From NCBI GenBank assembly GCA_903932545.1, contig CAIZGT010000462.1, positions 1 to 10,569 of the forward strand: a stretch of 10,569 nucleotides of DNA, in the 5' to 3' direction. The stretch comes from an uncultured Rhodospirillales bacterium (lineage in GTDB: Bacteria; Pseudomonadota; Alphaproteobacteria; Acetobacterales; Acetobacteraceae). The notes beneath the pieces were generated by a model. That model was not told where the DNA came from. It ran no database searches and worked only from the letters and a program-made list of their open reading frames with translations. Below, one piece after another: positions 1-6,451 of the stretch (position 1 is its first letter; each line of letters opens with the position of its first letter). A program made the translations under genes and the position numbers.

Positions 1-2
1 AT

Positions 3-92
3 CAGGTCGATGCCCTCAGCCGAGCCTTCGCCCAACTCGCGCTCACCACCACCCAGCCCGGCCGCTTCAACCTGCCGATCCTGGCACGCTGA
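3..92 (+). CDS. Terminase large subunit, C-terminal end (partial)
   Basis: This is the last 29 codons of a gene that begins upstream of the window, ending at TGA 90-92. The peptide opens QVDALSRAFAQL, which resembles the (D)QVDAL(S)xAxxxL stretch near the end of the nuclease domain of phage large terminases. The ATPase domain and the catalytic acidic residues lie outside the window. Large terminases cut concatemeric phage DNA and pump it through the portal into the prohead. The portal gene follows 30 bases later, the standard order, which supports the call. The short fragment limits certainty. Confidence 0.7.
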   Translation, partial: QVDALSRAFAQLALTTTQPGRFNLPILAR

Positions 93-121
93 TCTGCCTG
101 GTCTCCAACGAAGGCGTCCTC

Positions 122-1522
122 ATGCTCGACACCATCGCCTCGCTCTTCCCTCCGGACCCGGATTACCCAGCCCGAACGGCGCGCCTCGCCCTTTATAAAA
201 AAGTGCAAGACGGCACGCTCTACGATGCACTGCCCTACGAATTCCAAGACGAACGCACTGCATCGGGCGAATACATCCCACTCCGCCAACGCCGCCCCTC
301 CGTCCGTTATCCGCTCGCTCGTATTGTGGTCGATGACAGTATCAGTCTGGTCTTCGGTGATGGCCATTTCCCACAAATTGACACCGATGACGCGGCCTTG
401 CGCGCCATCTTGATCGACATCACCACCGAATGCCGTCTCAACGCGGTCATGCAGGAAGCCGCTCTGCGCGGCGCCGTCGGCTCAGTCGCCATTCTGGTCC
501 GCGTCCTCAAGGGGCGGATTTTCCTCAAAGTGCTGGAAACCACCTTCCTCACTCCGCGATGGCAGGCCGATGCGCCAGACACGCTTGAGACGGTGATCGA
601 GAAATACAAAGTTCCCGGTGCCACGTTGGCTGCGATGGGCTACACAATTGCCGATCTGCAAGCGCAGTATTGGTTCATGCGGGTCTGGGACAATGCGGCC
701 GAAACTTGGTTCCAGCCTTGGGCGGTCAGCAGCGAGGAAGTGCCGCAGATCGACGCCGACCGCACCATCCGCCATGGCCTCGGCTTCGTCCCCATCGTAT
801 GGGTCCGAAACCTGCCCGGAGGTCCAGATGGTGCCGATGGCATAGACGGTGCCTGCACCTTCAAGCCCGCAATCGAAACGGCCATTGAGATCGACTACCA
901 ACTCAGCCAAGCGGGCAGGGGCCTCAAATATAGCTCCGATCCAACGCTCCTCATCCGTGAGCCCGCCGGCGATACCCGCGAATTGATCCGTGGCGGTGGC
1001 AACGCCTTGGTCGTCACCGAACAAGGTGACGCCCGCCTGCTCGAAATCAACGGCACCGCCGCCGCCGCCGTCATCGAGTATGTCCGTGCCTTGCGCGAGA
1101 TGGCGCTCGAAGGTGTCCACGGAAACCGTGCCAACGCGGACCGTGTCACCGCCGCTCAGTCTGGCCGGGCATTGGAGATGATGAACCAAGGCCTCATCTT
1201 CCTCGCAGATAATCTGCGCGTCAGCTACGGCGATGCCATGCTGCAAATCGCCCGGATGATCATTGAAGCCAGCCATCTCTACCCGCTGATCACCCACAAC
1301 GATCCGGTTCCACAGATGAACCGCCGAGCTCGTCTGCGTCTGCAATGGCCACGCTGGTATCCGCCGGATGCGCAGGACCGTGCAGCCGACGCCAACACGC
1401 TGGCCCAGTTGCTGGACGCCCACATCATCTCGACCGAGACCGCTCGGCGCAGCGTCGCCGACCTTTACTCGGTCCAGGATCTCGCCCTTGAAGGCGAGCG
1501 CATTGCCCAGGAGGCTCATTGA
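122..1522 (+). CDS. Phage portal protein
   Basis: This 466-aa protein sits directly after the terminase end and before the scaffold and capsid genes, the usual portal position. The portal is the dodecameric ring at one head vertex through which DNA enters and to which the neck attaches. Its length fits the family (about 400-550 aa). Mixed alpha/beta segments fill the first half. The region around residues 250-275 (ending SDPTLLI), and a later segment with SGRALEMMNQGL followed by helices, resemble the stem and crown of SPP1-gp6-like portals; this is recognition from memory of the family, not an alignment. ATG 122 is preferred because GAAGG lies about 8 bases upstream. It ends at TGA 1520-1522, three bases before the next ATG. 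Confidence 0.82.
   Translation: MLDTIASLFPPDPDYPARTARLALYKKVQDGTLYDALPYEFQDERTASGEYIPLRQRRPSVRYPLARIVVDDSISLVFGDGHFPQIDTDDAALRAILIDITTECRLNAVMQEAALRGAVGSVAILVRVLKGRIFLKVLETTFLTPRWQADAPDTLETVIEKYKVPGATLAAMGYTIADLQAQYWFMRVWDNAAETWFQPWAVSSEEVPQIDADRTIRHGLGFVPIVWVRNLPGGPDGADGIDGACTFKPAIETAIEIDYQLSQAGRGLKYSSDPTLLIREPAGDTRELIRGGGNALVVTEQGDARLLEINGTAAAAVIEYVRALREMALEGVHGNRANADRVTAAQSGRALEMMNQGLIFLADNLRVSYGDAMLQIARMIIEASHLYPLITHNDPVPQMNRRARLRLQWPRWYPPDAQDRAADANTLAQLLDAHIISTETARRSVADLYSVQDLALEGERIAQEAH
1509..1514 (+). promoter_or_regulatory. Ribosome binding site choosing the scaffold start
   Basis: A perfect AGGAGG lies inside the 3' end of the portal gene. It is 10 bases from ATG 1525 but only 4 bases from an in-frame TTG at 1519, so the spacing favours the ATG. 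Confidence 0.6.
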
Positions 1523-1524
1523 CC

Positions 1525-1932
1525 ATGAAGGAACCGACTGCGCCGCAAACCGACACGCCTCCGGTGGTTTCGCCCGAAGAGCACCGTGTCCTTGAACTCG
1601 AACGCCGCCTGTCTGCCCAAACCCAAGAGCATCAGGCCCGTCTCGCACAAGCAGAACTAAAACTTCATGCCGTCCGCGCAGGGATGATCGATCTGGACGG
1701 CATCAAACTCCTCGACCCTTCACGCATCAAACTGACTGAAAACGGGGAGGTCGAGGCGGCGGATTGCCTTATGGCCGATCTGCGCCGCGACAAACCGTGG
1801 CTGTTCCGTCAAGCCACCACCTCAAGTCTCGGCACAGCGCCGCCGAGCACGCCGCCGGCCGCAAAACGCGCGCTGGAAATGACCCACGCCGAATGGCAAT
1901 CCGCCCGCGCGGCATTGCTCAAGCGGCGCTAA
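1525..1932 (+). CDS. Putative capsid scaffolding protein
   Basis: This 135-aa, highly charged protein lies between portal and capsid. Residues about 18-50 form a heptad-like, Glu/Arg/Gln-rich helix suited to a coiled coil. It is followed by LDGIKLLDPSRIKLTENGEV, and then by a segment ending DKPWLFR. That order (coiled coil, then a (L)LDxxxIKLxxxGxV turn, then KPWLF) resembles gp20-type phage scaffolds, which template the procapsid and leave before packaging. At 135 aa it is short for a scaffold (commonly about 150-250 aa) and no protease domain is visible. A perfect AGGAGG supports ATG 1525 over TTG 1519. It ends with TAA. Another minor head protein is possible. Confidence 0.65.
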   Translation: MKEPTAPQTDTPPVVSPEEHRVLELERRLSAQTQEHQARLAQAELKLHAVRAGMIDLDGIKLLDPSRIKLTENGEVEAADCLMADLRRDKPWLFRQATTSSLGTAPPSTPPAAKRALEMTHAEWQSARAALLKRR

Positions 1933-2099
1933 ATCAATGCGTTTGGTGTACTCTTCGTTCGCCTCGTTGCATCCGGGGCAGCGTAGGTGTCCGCCCCGAT
2001 GAAGCTGCGTGTATCCTATTCAAATACAAATGATCAAATTTTTATGAATAAAATTTAACTATCTCCTGCTCAAAAGCGAATATCATAATTGTAGATAAT
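1933..2099 (+). promoter_or_regulatory. AT-rich intergenic leader, candidate promoter region
   Basis: These 167 bases separate scaffold from the membrane gene, whereas most other junctions here overlap or are under 20 bases. From about 2010 onward the composition changes abruptly from GC-rich to strongly AT-rich. TATAAT-like hexamers occur (TAAAAT at 2049-2054, GATAAT at 2094-2099), but I found no well-spaced TTGACA-like partner, so a specific promoter is not proven. The composition and position suggest that the membrane gene brought its own regulatory DNA. A 6-bp GC inverted repeat at 1974-1979/1993-1998 has no T-run. Confidence 0.35.
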
Positions 2100-2903
2100 G
2101 TGATTTTCTGCTCTATTGCACATTTGGGGCATAGTGAAGTGGCATATTCATCGAAATCAAACCAATATAGCAAAGTGCCTGCAGTTAATATTCTATTCTG
2201 GACAACTAAAATATTGGCCACCACACTCGGTGAAACCGCCGGTGATGCCGTCACCATGACACTCAATTGGGGCTATCTGTTCGGTACCGCGTTCTTCGCC
2301 GCAATCTTTATCGTCTCGGTCTCCGTGCAGGTTAGGGCTCGGCGCTATCATCCCGCGCTTTACTGGTTGGTGATTGTTGCAACCACCACCTGCGGCACCA
2401 CATTGGCCGATTTTTGCGATCGGTCGCTCGGGATCGGTTACGCCGGTGGTTCAACCCTCTTGGGTGTCCTCCTATTCGCTACCTTGGCCACTTGGTATCG
2501 GTCCTTGGGCTCGGTCGCAGTGGACAATCTCAATACAGCAAAAGCAGAGGTCTTTTACTGGACGACGATCATGTTCTCCCAAACCCTCGGCACTGCCTTG
2601 GGCGATTGGGTCGCAACCTCTGCAAACCTTGGCTACATCGGCGGGGCTGAAGTCTTTGCAGTTCTGATAGCCGTTGTCGCTGGCATGTATTTCTTCACAT
2701 CGCTCTCCCGCCCATTGCTGTTCTGGGCGGCGTTCATTCTCACCCGACCGCTCGGCGCGACGGTGGGTGACTTTCTCGACAAGCCACTTGCTGATGGCGG
2801 GCTAAATCTGGGGCGGTTTGCCGCCTCTGCCGTTTTGGTCCTTCTCGTCATCATCTTGCTGTGGCTCACCCCACGGCAGAAAGCTCCCCCGGCTCTCGGC
2901 TGA
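2100..2903 (+). CDS. COG4705-type polytopic membrane protein (moron)
   Basis: This protein (267 aa from GTG 2100) is almost entirely hydrophobic, with roughly eight membrane segments. Four internal repeats are visible, each carrying an xLGxxxGD-like motif followed by a Gly-rich turn: TLGETAGD (Asp49), TCGTTLAD (Asp104), TLGTALGD (Asp169) and PLGATVGD (Asp224). This matches my recollection of the COG4705 family of uncharacterised inner-membrane proteins, whose usual N-terminus begins near KVPxV, here residue 25. Four buried aspartates suggest a cation or small-molecule transporter, but that is inference and no substrate can be named. It is not a virion component. The start is uncertain: GTG 2139, with GGGG upstream, is an alternative giving 254 aa. 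The first 35-40 codons are AT-rich and the rest matches its neighbours. A terminator follows. Confidence 0.75.
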   Translation: MIFCSIAHLGHSEVAYSSKSNQYSKVPAVNILFWTTKILATTLGETAGDAVTMTLNWGYLFGTAFFAAIFIVSVSVQVRARRYHPALYWLVIVATTTCGTTLADFCDRSLGIGYAGGSTLLGVLLFATLATWYRSLGSVAVDNLNTAKAEVFYWTTIMFSQTLGTALGDWVATSANLGYIGGAEVFAVLIAVVAGMYFFTSLSRPLLFWAAFILTRPLGATVGDFLDKPLADGGLNLGRFAASAVLVLLVIILLWLTPRQKAPPALG

Positions 2904-2958
2904 TCCGCCTGGCTCGTCCGCATCGGCCCACGAGCGTTTCCAGCTTCTCCCGACCGCC

Positions 2959-2985
2959 ACGCCGTCCCTCACAGGGCGGCGTTTT
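2959..2985 (+). terminator. Rho-independent terminator after the membrane gene
   Basis: A 9-bp stem pairs 2959-2967 (ACGCCGTCC) with 2974-2982 (GGGCGGCGT), with one G-T wobble and a 6-base loop (CTCACA). A TTTT run at 2982-2985 follows. It lies 56 bases past the membrane gene stop and 36 bases before the capsid ATG. It should end transcripts of the membrane gene, and it would also interrupt a late transcript coming from portal unless that transcript is antiterminated. Confidence 0.75.
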
Positions 2986-3020
2986 GCGTTGCACTCCCAA
3001 TCTCGCAAGGACACCCCCTC

Positions 3021-4343
3021 ATGGGCATTCAAAACTTCCCCGCCGCTTTGCAGCCGATCATCCAGCAGGGCTTCCTGGAGCGCGAATTCGAATCCGCACT
3101 CACCTCCCGCCTCGGCTATCGCATGTGTGCGGACCGCGAAGAATTCGCAGTCGGCATCGGTGAAACTCTCACCAAAACCCGCGCCGGTCTGAAGCCGTCG
3201 GTCACCACCCCGTTGGTCTCGGCCAGCAACACCAATCTCGACAACGGCCTCACGCCACAAACTTTTGGCGTCGAGCAATACACTATCAGCGTCAACCACT
3301 ACGCTGCCACCACCGACCTCAACATGGTCACCTCGCGTGTCGGTATCGCATCACAGTTTCTGCTCAACGCCGCGATCAACGGCGAACAGGCCGCGCGCAG
3401 CCTTGATGAGATTGCCCGCAACGCCTTGTTCAACGCCTATTTCGGTGGCAACACCCGCGTGCGCATCTCGCTTACCTCGGCCAGCACGAACCTGTTGGTG
3501 GACGACATCCGCGGCTTCCAGACCGCCTTCGTCAACGGCGTGCAAACCACAGTCGGTGGCTCGGCGAGCATGACTGTTTCAGTCGGCGCAAACTCCTACA
3601 CCCTTGTTGGCACATCAGCTGACGCCACAAACGCCTCCACCGCGCCGAACGGTATCTCGGGCGTATTGACCTTCAGCAGCACCGTCTCGATTTCGGACGG
3701 CACCGCGCTGAACGCCGTCACCGCTGCCACCGCATCCTCCATTCTGCGTCCCAATGGCCGCACCACCACCACCGGCATTGTCGCGGGCGACACGCTCGAC
3801 ATGTCCACGCTGCTAAATGCCGTTGCCCAGTTGCGTCTCAACGCAGTGCCGGAAATCGACGGTGCCTTTAACTGCTATTTGGACCCTCTCTCGGCGCGCC
3901 AATTGTTTGCCGACAGCGCCTTCCGCCAGTTGTTCACGGGCGCTACTTCCGCCAACCAGGTGTTCAAGAAGGGCATGGTCAACGATTTCCTTGGCCTGCG
4001 CTTTATCCCCACCAACGAGGCCTATGTTCAAGCTCACCCCACGCTGTCCGGCGCTGTGATCCGACGACCGATCGTCTGCGGCAAGGGCGCGCTGATCGAA
4101 GGCGATTTCGCGGGGATTGCAGAAGCTGATGTCGCCCCCTCCGACAGCATCATTTCCGTGGTGGACGGGGTGGCGATGGTCACCCGCGAGCCGATTGACC
4201 GCCTCCAGCAGATCATCGCGCAGTCCTGGTATTGGATCGGCGGCTTCTGCGCGCCGTCCGACACCACCACCACCCCGCTGACAATCCCCACCGCGACCAA
4301 CGCCAACTTCAAGCGCGCGGTGATGATCGAACATCTCGGCTGA
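3021..4343 (+). CDS. Major capsid protein (HK97-fold type)
   Basis: This 440-aa protein forms the icosahedral shell. The N-terminal part (residues 1-150) has an amphipathic start (FPAALQPIIQQGFLEREFES), then beta strands with FGVEQYTISVNHYAATTDLN and a long helix ending DEIARNALFNAYFGG, matching the N4-gp56/P22-like branch of HK97-fold coat proteins. Residues about 150-245 are Ser/Thr/Gly/Val-rich beta sequence and look like an inserted domain. Residues 255-440 resume the coat core, with GDTLDMSTLLNAVAQLR, YLDPLSARQLF and FLGLRFIPTNEAY. No separate maturation protease is seen in the window. AGGA at 3007-3010, 10 bases upstream, supports ATG 3021. It is followed by a REP-like hairpin. Confidence 0.85.
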   Translation: MGIQNFPAALQPIIQQGFLEREFESALTSRLGYRMCADREEFAVGIGETLTKTRAGLKPSVTTPLVSASNTNLDNGLTPQTFGVEQYTISVNHYAATTDLNMVTSRVGIASQFLLNAAINGEQAARSLDEIARNALFNAYFGGNTRVRISLTSASTNLLVDDIRGFQTAFVNGVQTTVGGSASMTVSVGANSYTLVGTSADATNASTAPNGISGVLTFSSTVSISDGTALNAVTAATASSILRPNGRTTTTGIVAGDTLDMSTLLNAVAQLRLNAVPEIDGAFNCYLDPLSARQLFADSAFRQLFTGATSANQVFKKGMVNDFLGLRFIPTNEAYVQAHPTLSGAVIRRPIVCGKGALIEGDFAGIAEADVAPSDSIISVVDGVAMVTREPIDRLQQIIAQSWYWIGGFCAPSDTTTTPLTIPTATNANFKRAVMIEHLG

Positions 4344-4349
4344 TCCTTT

Positions 4350-4395
4350 GTAGGGTGGGATGTCCCTAGGTCGTTGCATCTCGGACATCCCACCT
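4350..4395 (+). repeat. REP-like hairpin A (3' of capsid gene)
   Basis: GTAG at 4350-4353 is followed by a perfect 12-bp inverted repeat, GGTGGGATGTCC at 4354-4365 and GGACATCCCACC at 4383-4394, with a 17-base loop. A 5' GTRG/GGAG tetranucleotide plus a GC-rich hairpin is the published hallmark of bacterial REP elements. There is no T-run, so it is not a classical terminator. Placed seven bases past the capsid stop, it could protect the capsid mRNA 3' end. Confidence 0.65.
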
Positions 4396-4426
4396 CCCGC
4401 CGCTCAATCGAGCCCAAGGAGCCATC

Positions 4427-4804
4427 ATGCCGTTCACCGAGTCCGAACTGACCGATCTACGACGCCATGCCGGCTACCCCGCCTATGGCATCGGCAATGG
4501 CGGCTTCAGCAATTGGCGCTTCTATCAGGCCTACGGCATGCTGGAATACCGCCTCCAACGCCTCTCTACAGCCGAAGAGACCGTGGCGCGCACCTACATC
4601 TCCACCCTCGGCCAACTCGAATCCGCCGTCACGTCCGCATCGGCCACGCTCGACACCGACAGCGCCGCGGCTTGGGTGCGCAACGCCCGGGAAGTCGCCG
4701 AGCGGACGCGGCTGTTCGACGATTGGCGCCGCCGCCTATGCGCGTTTCTCGGCGTTCCACCCGGCCCTGCCTTGGGTGACAGCGGCCTGCGAATGGTGGT
4801 GTGA
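4427..4804 (+). CDS. Putative head-tail adaptor / head completion protein
   Basis: This 125-aa, mostly helical protein lies directly downstream of the capsid gene. It has an opening MPFTESELTDLRRHAGYPAYG, an aromatic segment (NWRFYQAYGMLEYRL), a run of helices, and a charged end reading RTRLFDDWRRRLCAFLGV. The size, helical make-up and position match the small head completion/adaptor proteins that dock under the portal in tailed phages. The helical profile is visible, but the role is inferred from context. AAGGAG at 4414-4419 supports ATG 4427. Its stop overlaps the next start (TGATG at 4802-4806), indicating translational coupling. Confidence 0.6.
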   Translation: MPFTESELTDLRRHAGYPAYGIGNGGFSNWRFYQAYGMLEYRLQRLSTAEETVARTYISTLGQLESAVTSASATLDTDSAAAWVRNAREVAERTRLFDDWRRRLCAFLGVPPGPALGDSGLRMVV

Positions 4805-5454
4805 TGGACGGTATCCACCTGCAAGACCGCATCTATTCAGCCGCCGGTCGCGCGGCCGCCCGGATCGGTCTGCCCTGTGATCTGTATCGCCCGATGGGGC
4901 CAGACCATCCTACCCACCAATCCCATTTCCGTCTCCGGCTGAACGTCATCTTCCTTCCTCTCGGTGGTCGCGTCCGCCGTCCGGTTCCGGCGACCGACCC
5001 ACTCTGGGAAGCCGCCCTCGACGCCGCTTACACCCAGCCCGGCGACATTTTGCTGCGCCGCACCGATCGTAAGATCTTCTTCATCGCAGCTCAGCAGCCT
5101 CTGCTACCCGTCCTATGCGTCCACGCCCCGCGCCGCGTGACGATTAAGCGACCAGCCTCGGCAAGCTATCCTGGCGTCAACATCTACGGCGGCACCGTCA
5201 CCGCCCTAGATACCGTCCTCGCCACCGACTGGCCGGCCTCAATCTTGGCGGCAGGCAGTCAAGGAACTGGAATGGCATCCATCCCAGCCGAGATGAACCC
5301 CGGCATGTGGCAAGTCCTGCTGCCGCCGAGCCTTGATCTCGCTTTGCTGCCCACTGACATCGTCACTGACGACCAGGGCCGCACCGGCGTCGTCGCCACG
5401 ATCGAAACCACCGAATACGGCACTCGCCTGACGGTCAAGCAAGTCTCAACCTAA
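4804..5454 (+). CDS. Minor structural protein, probable neck component (unrecognised family)
   Basis: This 216-aa protein is not one I can name. It starts at ATG 4804 inside the TGATG overlap with the preceding gene; GTG 4801 is an alternative. The N-terminal 35 residues are helical. After that it is beta-rich with Pro/Gly turns, including GDILLRRTDRKIFFIAAQQP, and an ending DQGRTGVVATIETTEYGTRL that looks like a small beta-barrel. No signal peptide or membrane segment is visible. Its position between the adaptor and the probable tail terminator suggests a head-closure (stopper) or joining role. That is inference from gene order only. Confidence 0.5.
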   Translation: MDGIHLQDRIYSAAGRAAARIGLPCDLYRPMGPDHPTHQSHFRLRLNVIFLPLGGRVRRPVPATDPLWEAALDAAYTQPGDILLRRTDRKIFFIAAQQPLLPVLCVHAPRRVTIKRPASASYPGVNIYGGTVTALDTVLATDWPASILAAGSQGTGMASIPAEMNPGMWQVLLPPSLDLALLPTDIVTDDQGRTGVVATIETTEYGTRLTVKQVST

Positions 5455-5466
5455 GGGGAGCGCAGC

Positions 5467-6294
5467 ATGGCCGATCTCTCCGATGTGGAGACCAGCATCG
5501 CCAATCTGGTTGAGTCGCTGATCTACCCGCAAGGCACCAACGCGCCCTCCATCATTGGCGCGCTCACCCGCGTCTATCGCGGTTGGCCCAATCCATCGGC
5601 ACTGAACATCGATCTGGCTGCGGGCAATATCAACATCACCGTCTTTCCCGATGCGCGCGGCCACCGCCTCACCACACGCTACCTCGACCCACCCGCGCCT
5701 AGCGCCCCGATTATCCCCACATTGACCTTGAGTGTCAGCGGCCAGACCGCAACCGTCGGCGGCACCGCAACACTGGGGCAGGTAGCGGGTTTGCTGATCG
5801 ATAACACCGCCTATGTCCACCGCACCCAGCGGGGTGACACCCCAGAAGGCGTTGCCGCCACGCTCGCCGCCTATATCAGCACCAACCGCATCGCGCAGAT
5901 CAACGGCGCCGTGCTCACCATCCCCGGCGCCGGTAGCGTCATCGGCCGCGTTGTCGCCGATCAGCTAACCCAATCCGAAACCCGCCGACAGCTGCAAACC
6001 TTCCGTCTGTCTTGCTGGTGCCCCACTCCCACATCGCGTGACGCCACAGCAAGTATCATCGACCAAGGACTCTCACAATTTGCCTTCCTCACGCTCCCGG
6101 ACGGCACAGCCGCTAGGCTGCGTGGAAACGGCACGCTGGTCTTTGATCAAAGCCAAAACGCCAATCTCTACCGCCGCGATCTGCTGCTTGAGGTCGAATA
6201 CGCAACCAGCATCACCCAAACCCTGCCGGCACTGATCTTCGGCGACAGCCAGTTCCTGCCCAAAGGCTCCGTTCCAAAATCCCTCCTCGGCTGA
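5467..6294 (+). CDS. Putative tail terminator / neck protein with inserted domain
   Basis: This 275-aa protein appears to be a two-part fold split by an insertion. Residues 1-78 (helix, then VYRGWPNPSALNIDL and strand NINITVFPD) and residues 172-250 (strand RRQLQTFRLSCWCPTP, a helix, and strands ending YRRDLLLEVEYAT) resemble the two halves of tail-terminator-like proteins. Residues about 84-165 are a separate beta-rich module (TLSVSGQTATVGGTATLGQV, then GDTPEGVAATLAAYIS and a strand/turn end) of a type found inserted in several phage structural proteins. Tail terminators cap the tail tube and join it to the head. AGGGGAG upstream supports ATG 5467. It ends with TGA, and the next gene's ribosome site overlaps the stop. 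The function is inferred from fold impression and position. Confidence 0.5.
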   Translation: MADLSDVETSIANLVESLIYPQGTNAPSIIGALTRVYRGWPNPSALNIDLAAGNINITVFPDARGHRLTTRYLDPPAPSAPIIPTLTLSVSGQTATVGGTATLGQVAGLLIDNTAYVHRTQRGDTPEGVAATLAAYISTNRIAQINGAVLTIPGAGSVIGRVVADQLTQSETRRQLQTFRLSCWCPTPTSRDATASIIDQGLSQFAFLTLPDGTAARLRGNGTLVFDQSQNANLYRRDLLLEVEYATSITQTLPALIFGDSQFLPKGSVPKSLLG

Positions 6295-6304
6295 AGGACA
6301 CATT

Positions 6305-6448
6305 ATGAATCTTCATCTCGTTGTCGTGCGGCCATTTGGTCCGCACGCGAAGGGTAGCGTCATCACCGACGCTACCGACATCGCCAGCATCCTGGCCTCG
6401 CCCTATGCCGACCATGTGGTCCGCATTCCCACGCCGAAGGAGGCCTGA
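6305..6448 (+). CDS. 47-aa conserved-type small phage protein
   Basis: A short open frame of 47 codons runs from ATG 6305 to TGA 6446-6448. AAGGA overlaps the end of the upstream gene, 6-7 bases before the ATG. The product begins MNLHLVVVRPFG and ends VVRIPTPKEA. It has a beta-strand start, a Gly-Ser turn, a short helix (DIASILAS) and a closing strand. Similar tiny genes immediately before the sheath gene occur in related contractile-tail prophages, to my recollection. The function is unknown; the context suggests a small tail or neck accessory protein. It has proper coding spacing, sits between two genes without overlap, and uses GC-rich third positions, which argues that it is real. Confidence 0.65.
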   Translation: MNLHLVVVRPFGPHAKGSVITDATDIASILASPYADHVVRIPTPKEA

Positions 6449-6451
6449 TCC

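Noticed and set aside
1519..1524. TTG 1519 as scaffold start
   Set aside because: It lies only 4 bases from AGGAGG, while ATG 1525 has ideal spacing and lies just after the portal stop.
482..1648. 388-codon open frame on the minus strand, antisense to portal
   Set aside because: It mirrors the GC-rich third-position bias of the portal gene; its protein is Gly/Asp/Val-rich with no recognisable domain, and all other genes run on the + strand.
1964..1973. TCGTTGCATC shared with the loop of hairpin A (4371-4380), considered as a sign of a third intergenic REP or insertion scar
   Set aside because: A single 10-base match is expected by chance in 10 kb, and the flanks do not match.
1974..1998. 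Inverted repeat CGGGGC / GCCCCG as a terminator of the portal-scaffold transcript
   Set aside because: It has only 6 bp, a 13-base loop and no following T-run.
2042..2266. 74-codon minus-strand frame over the AT-rich leader
   Set aside because: No ribosome site or recognisable product; it overlaps the well-supported membrane protein start.
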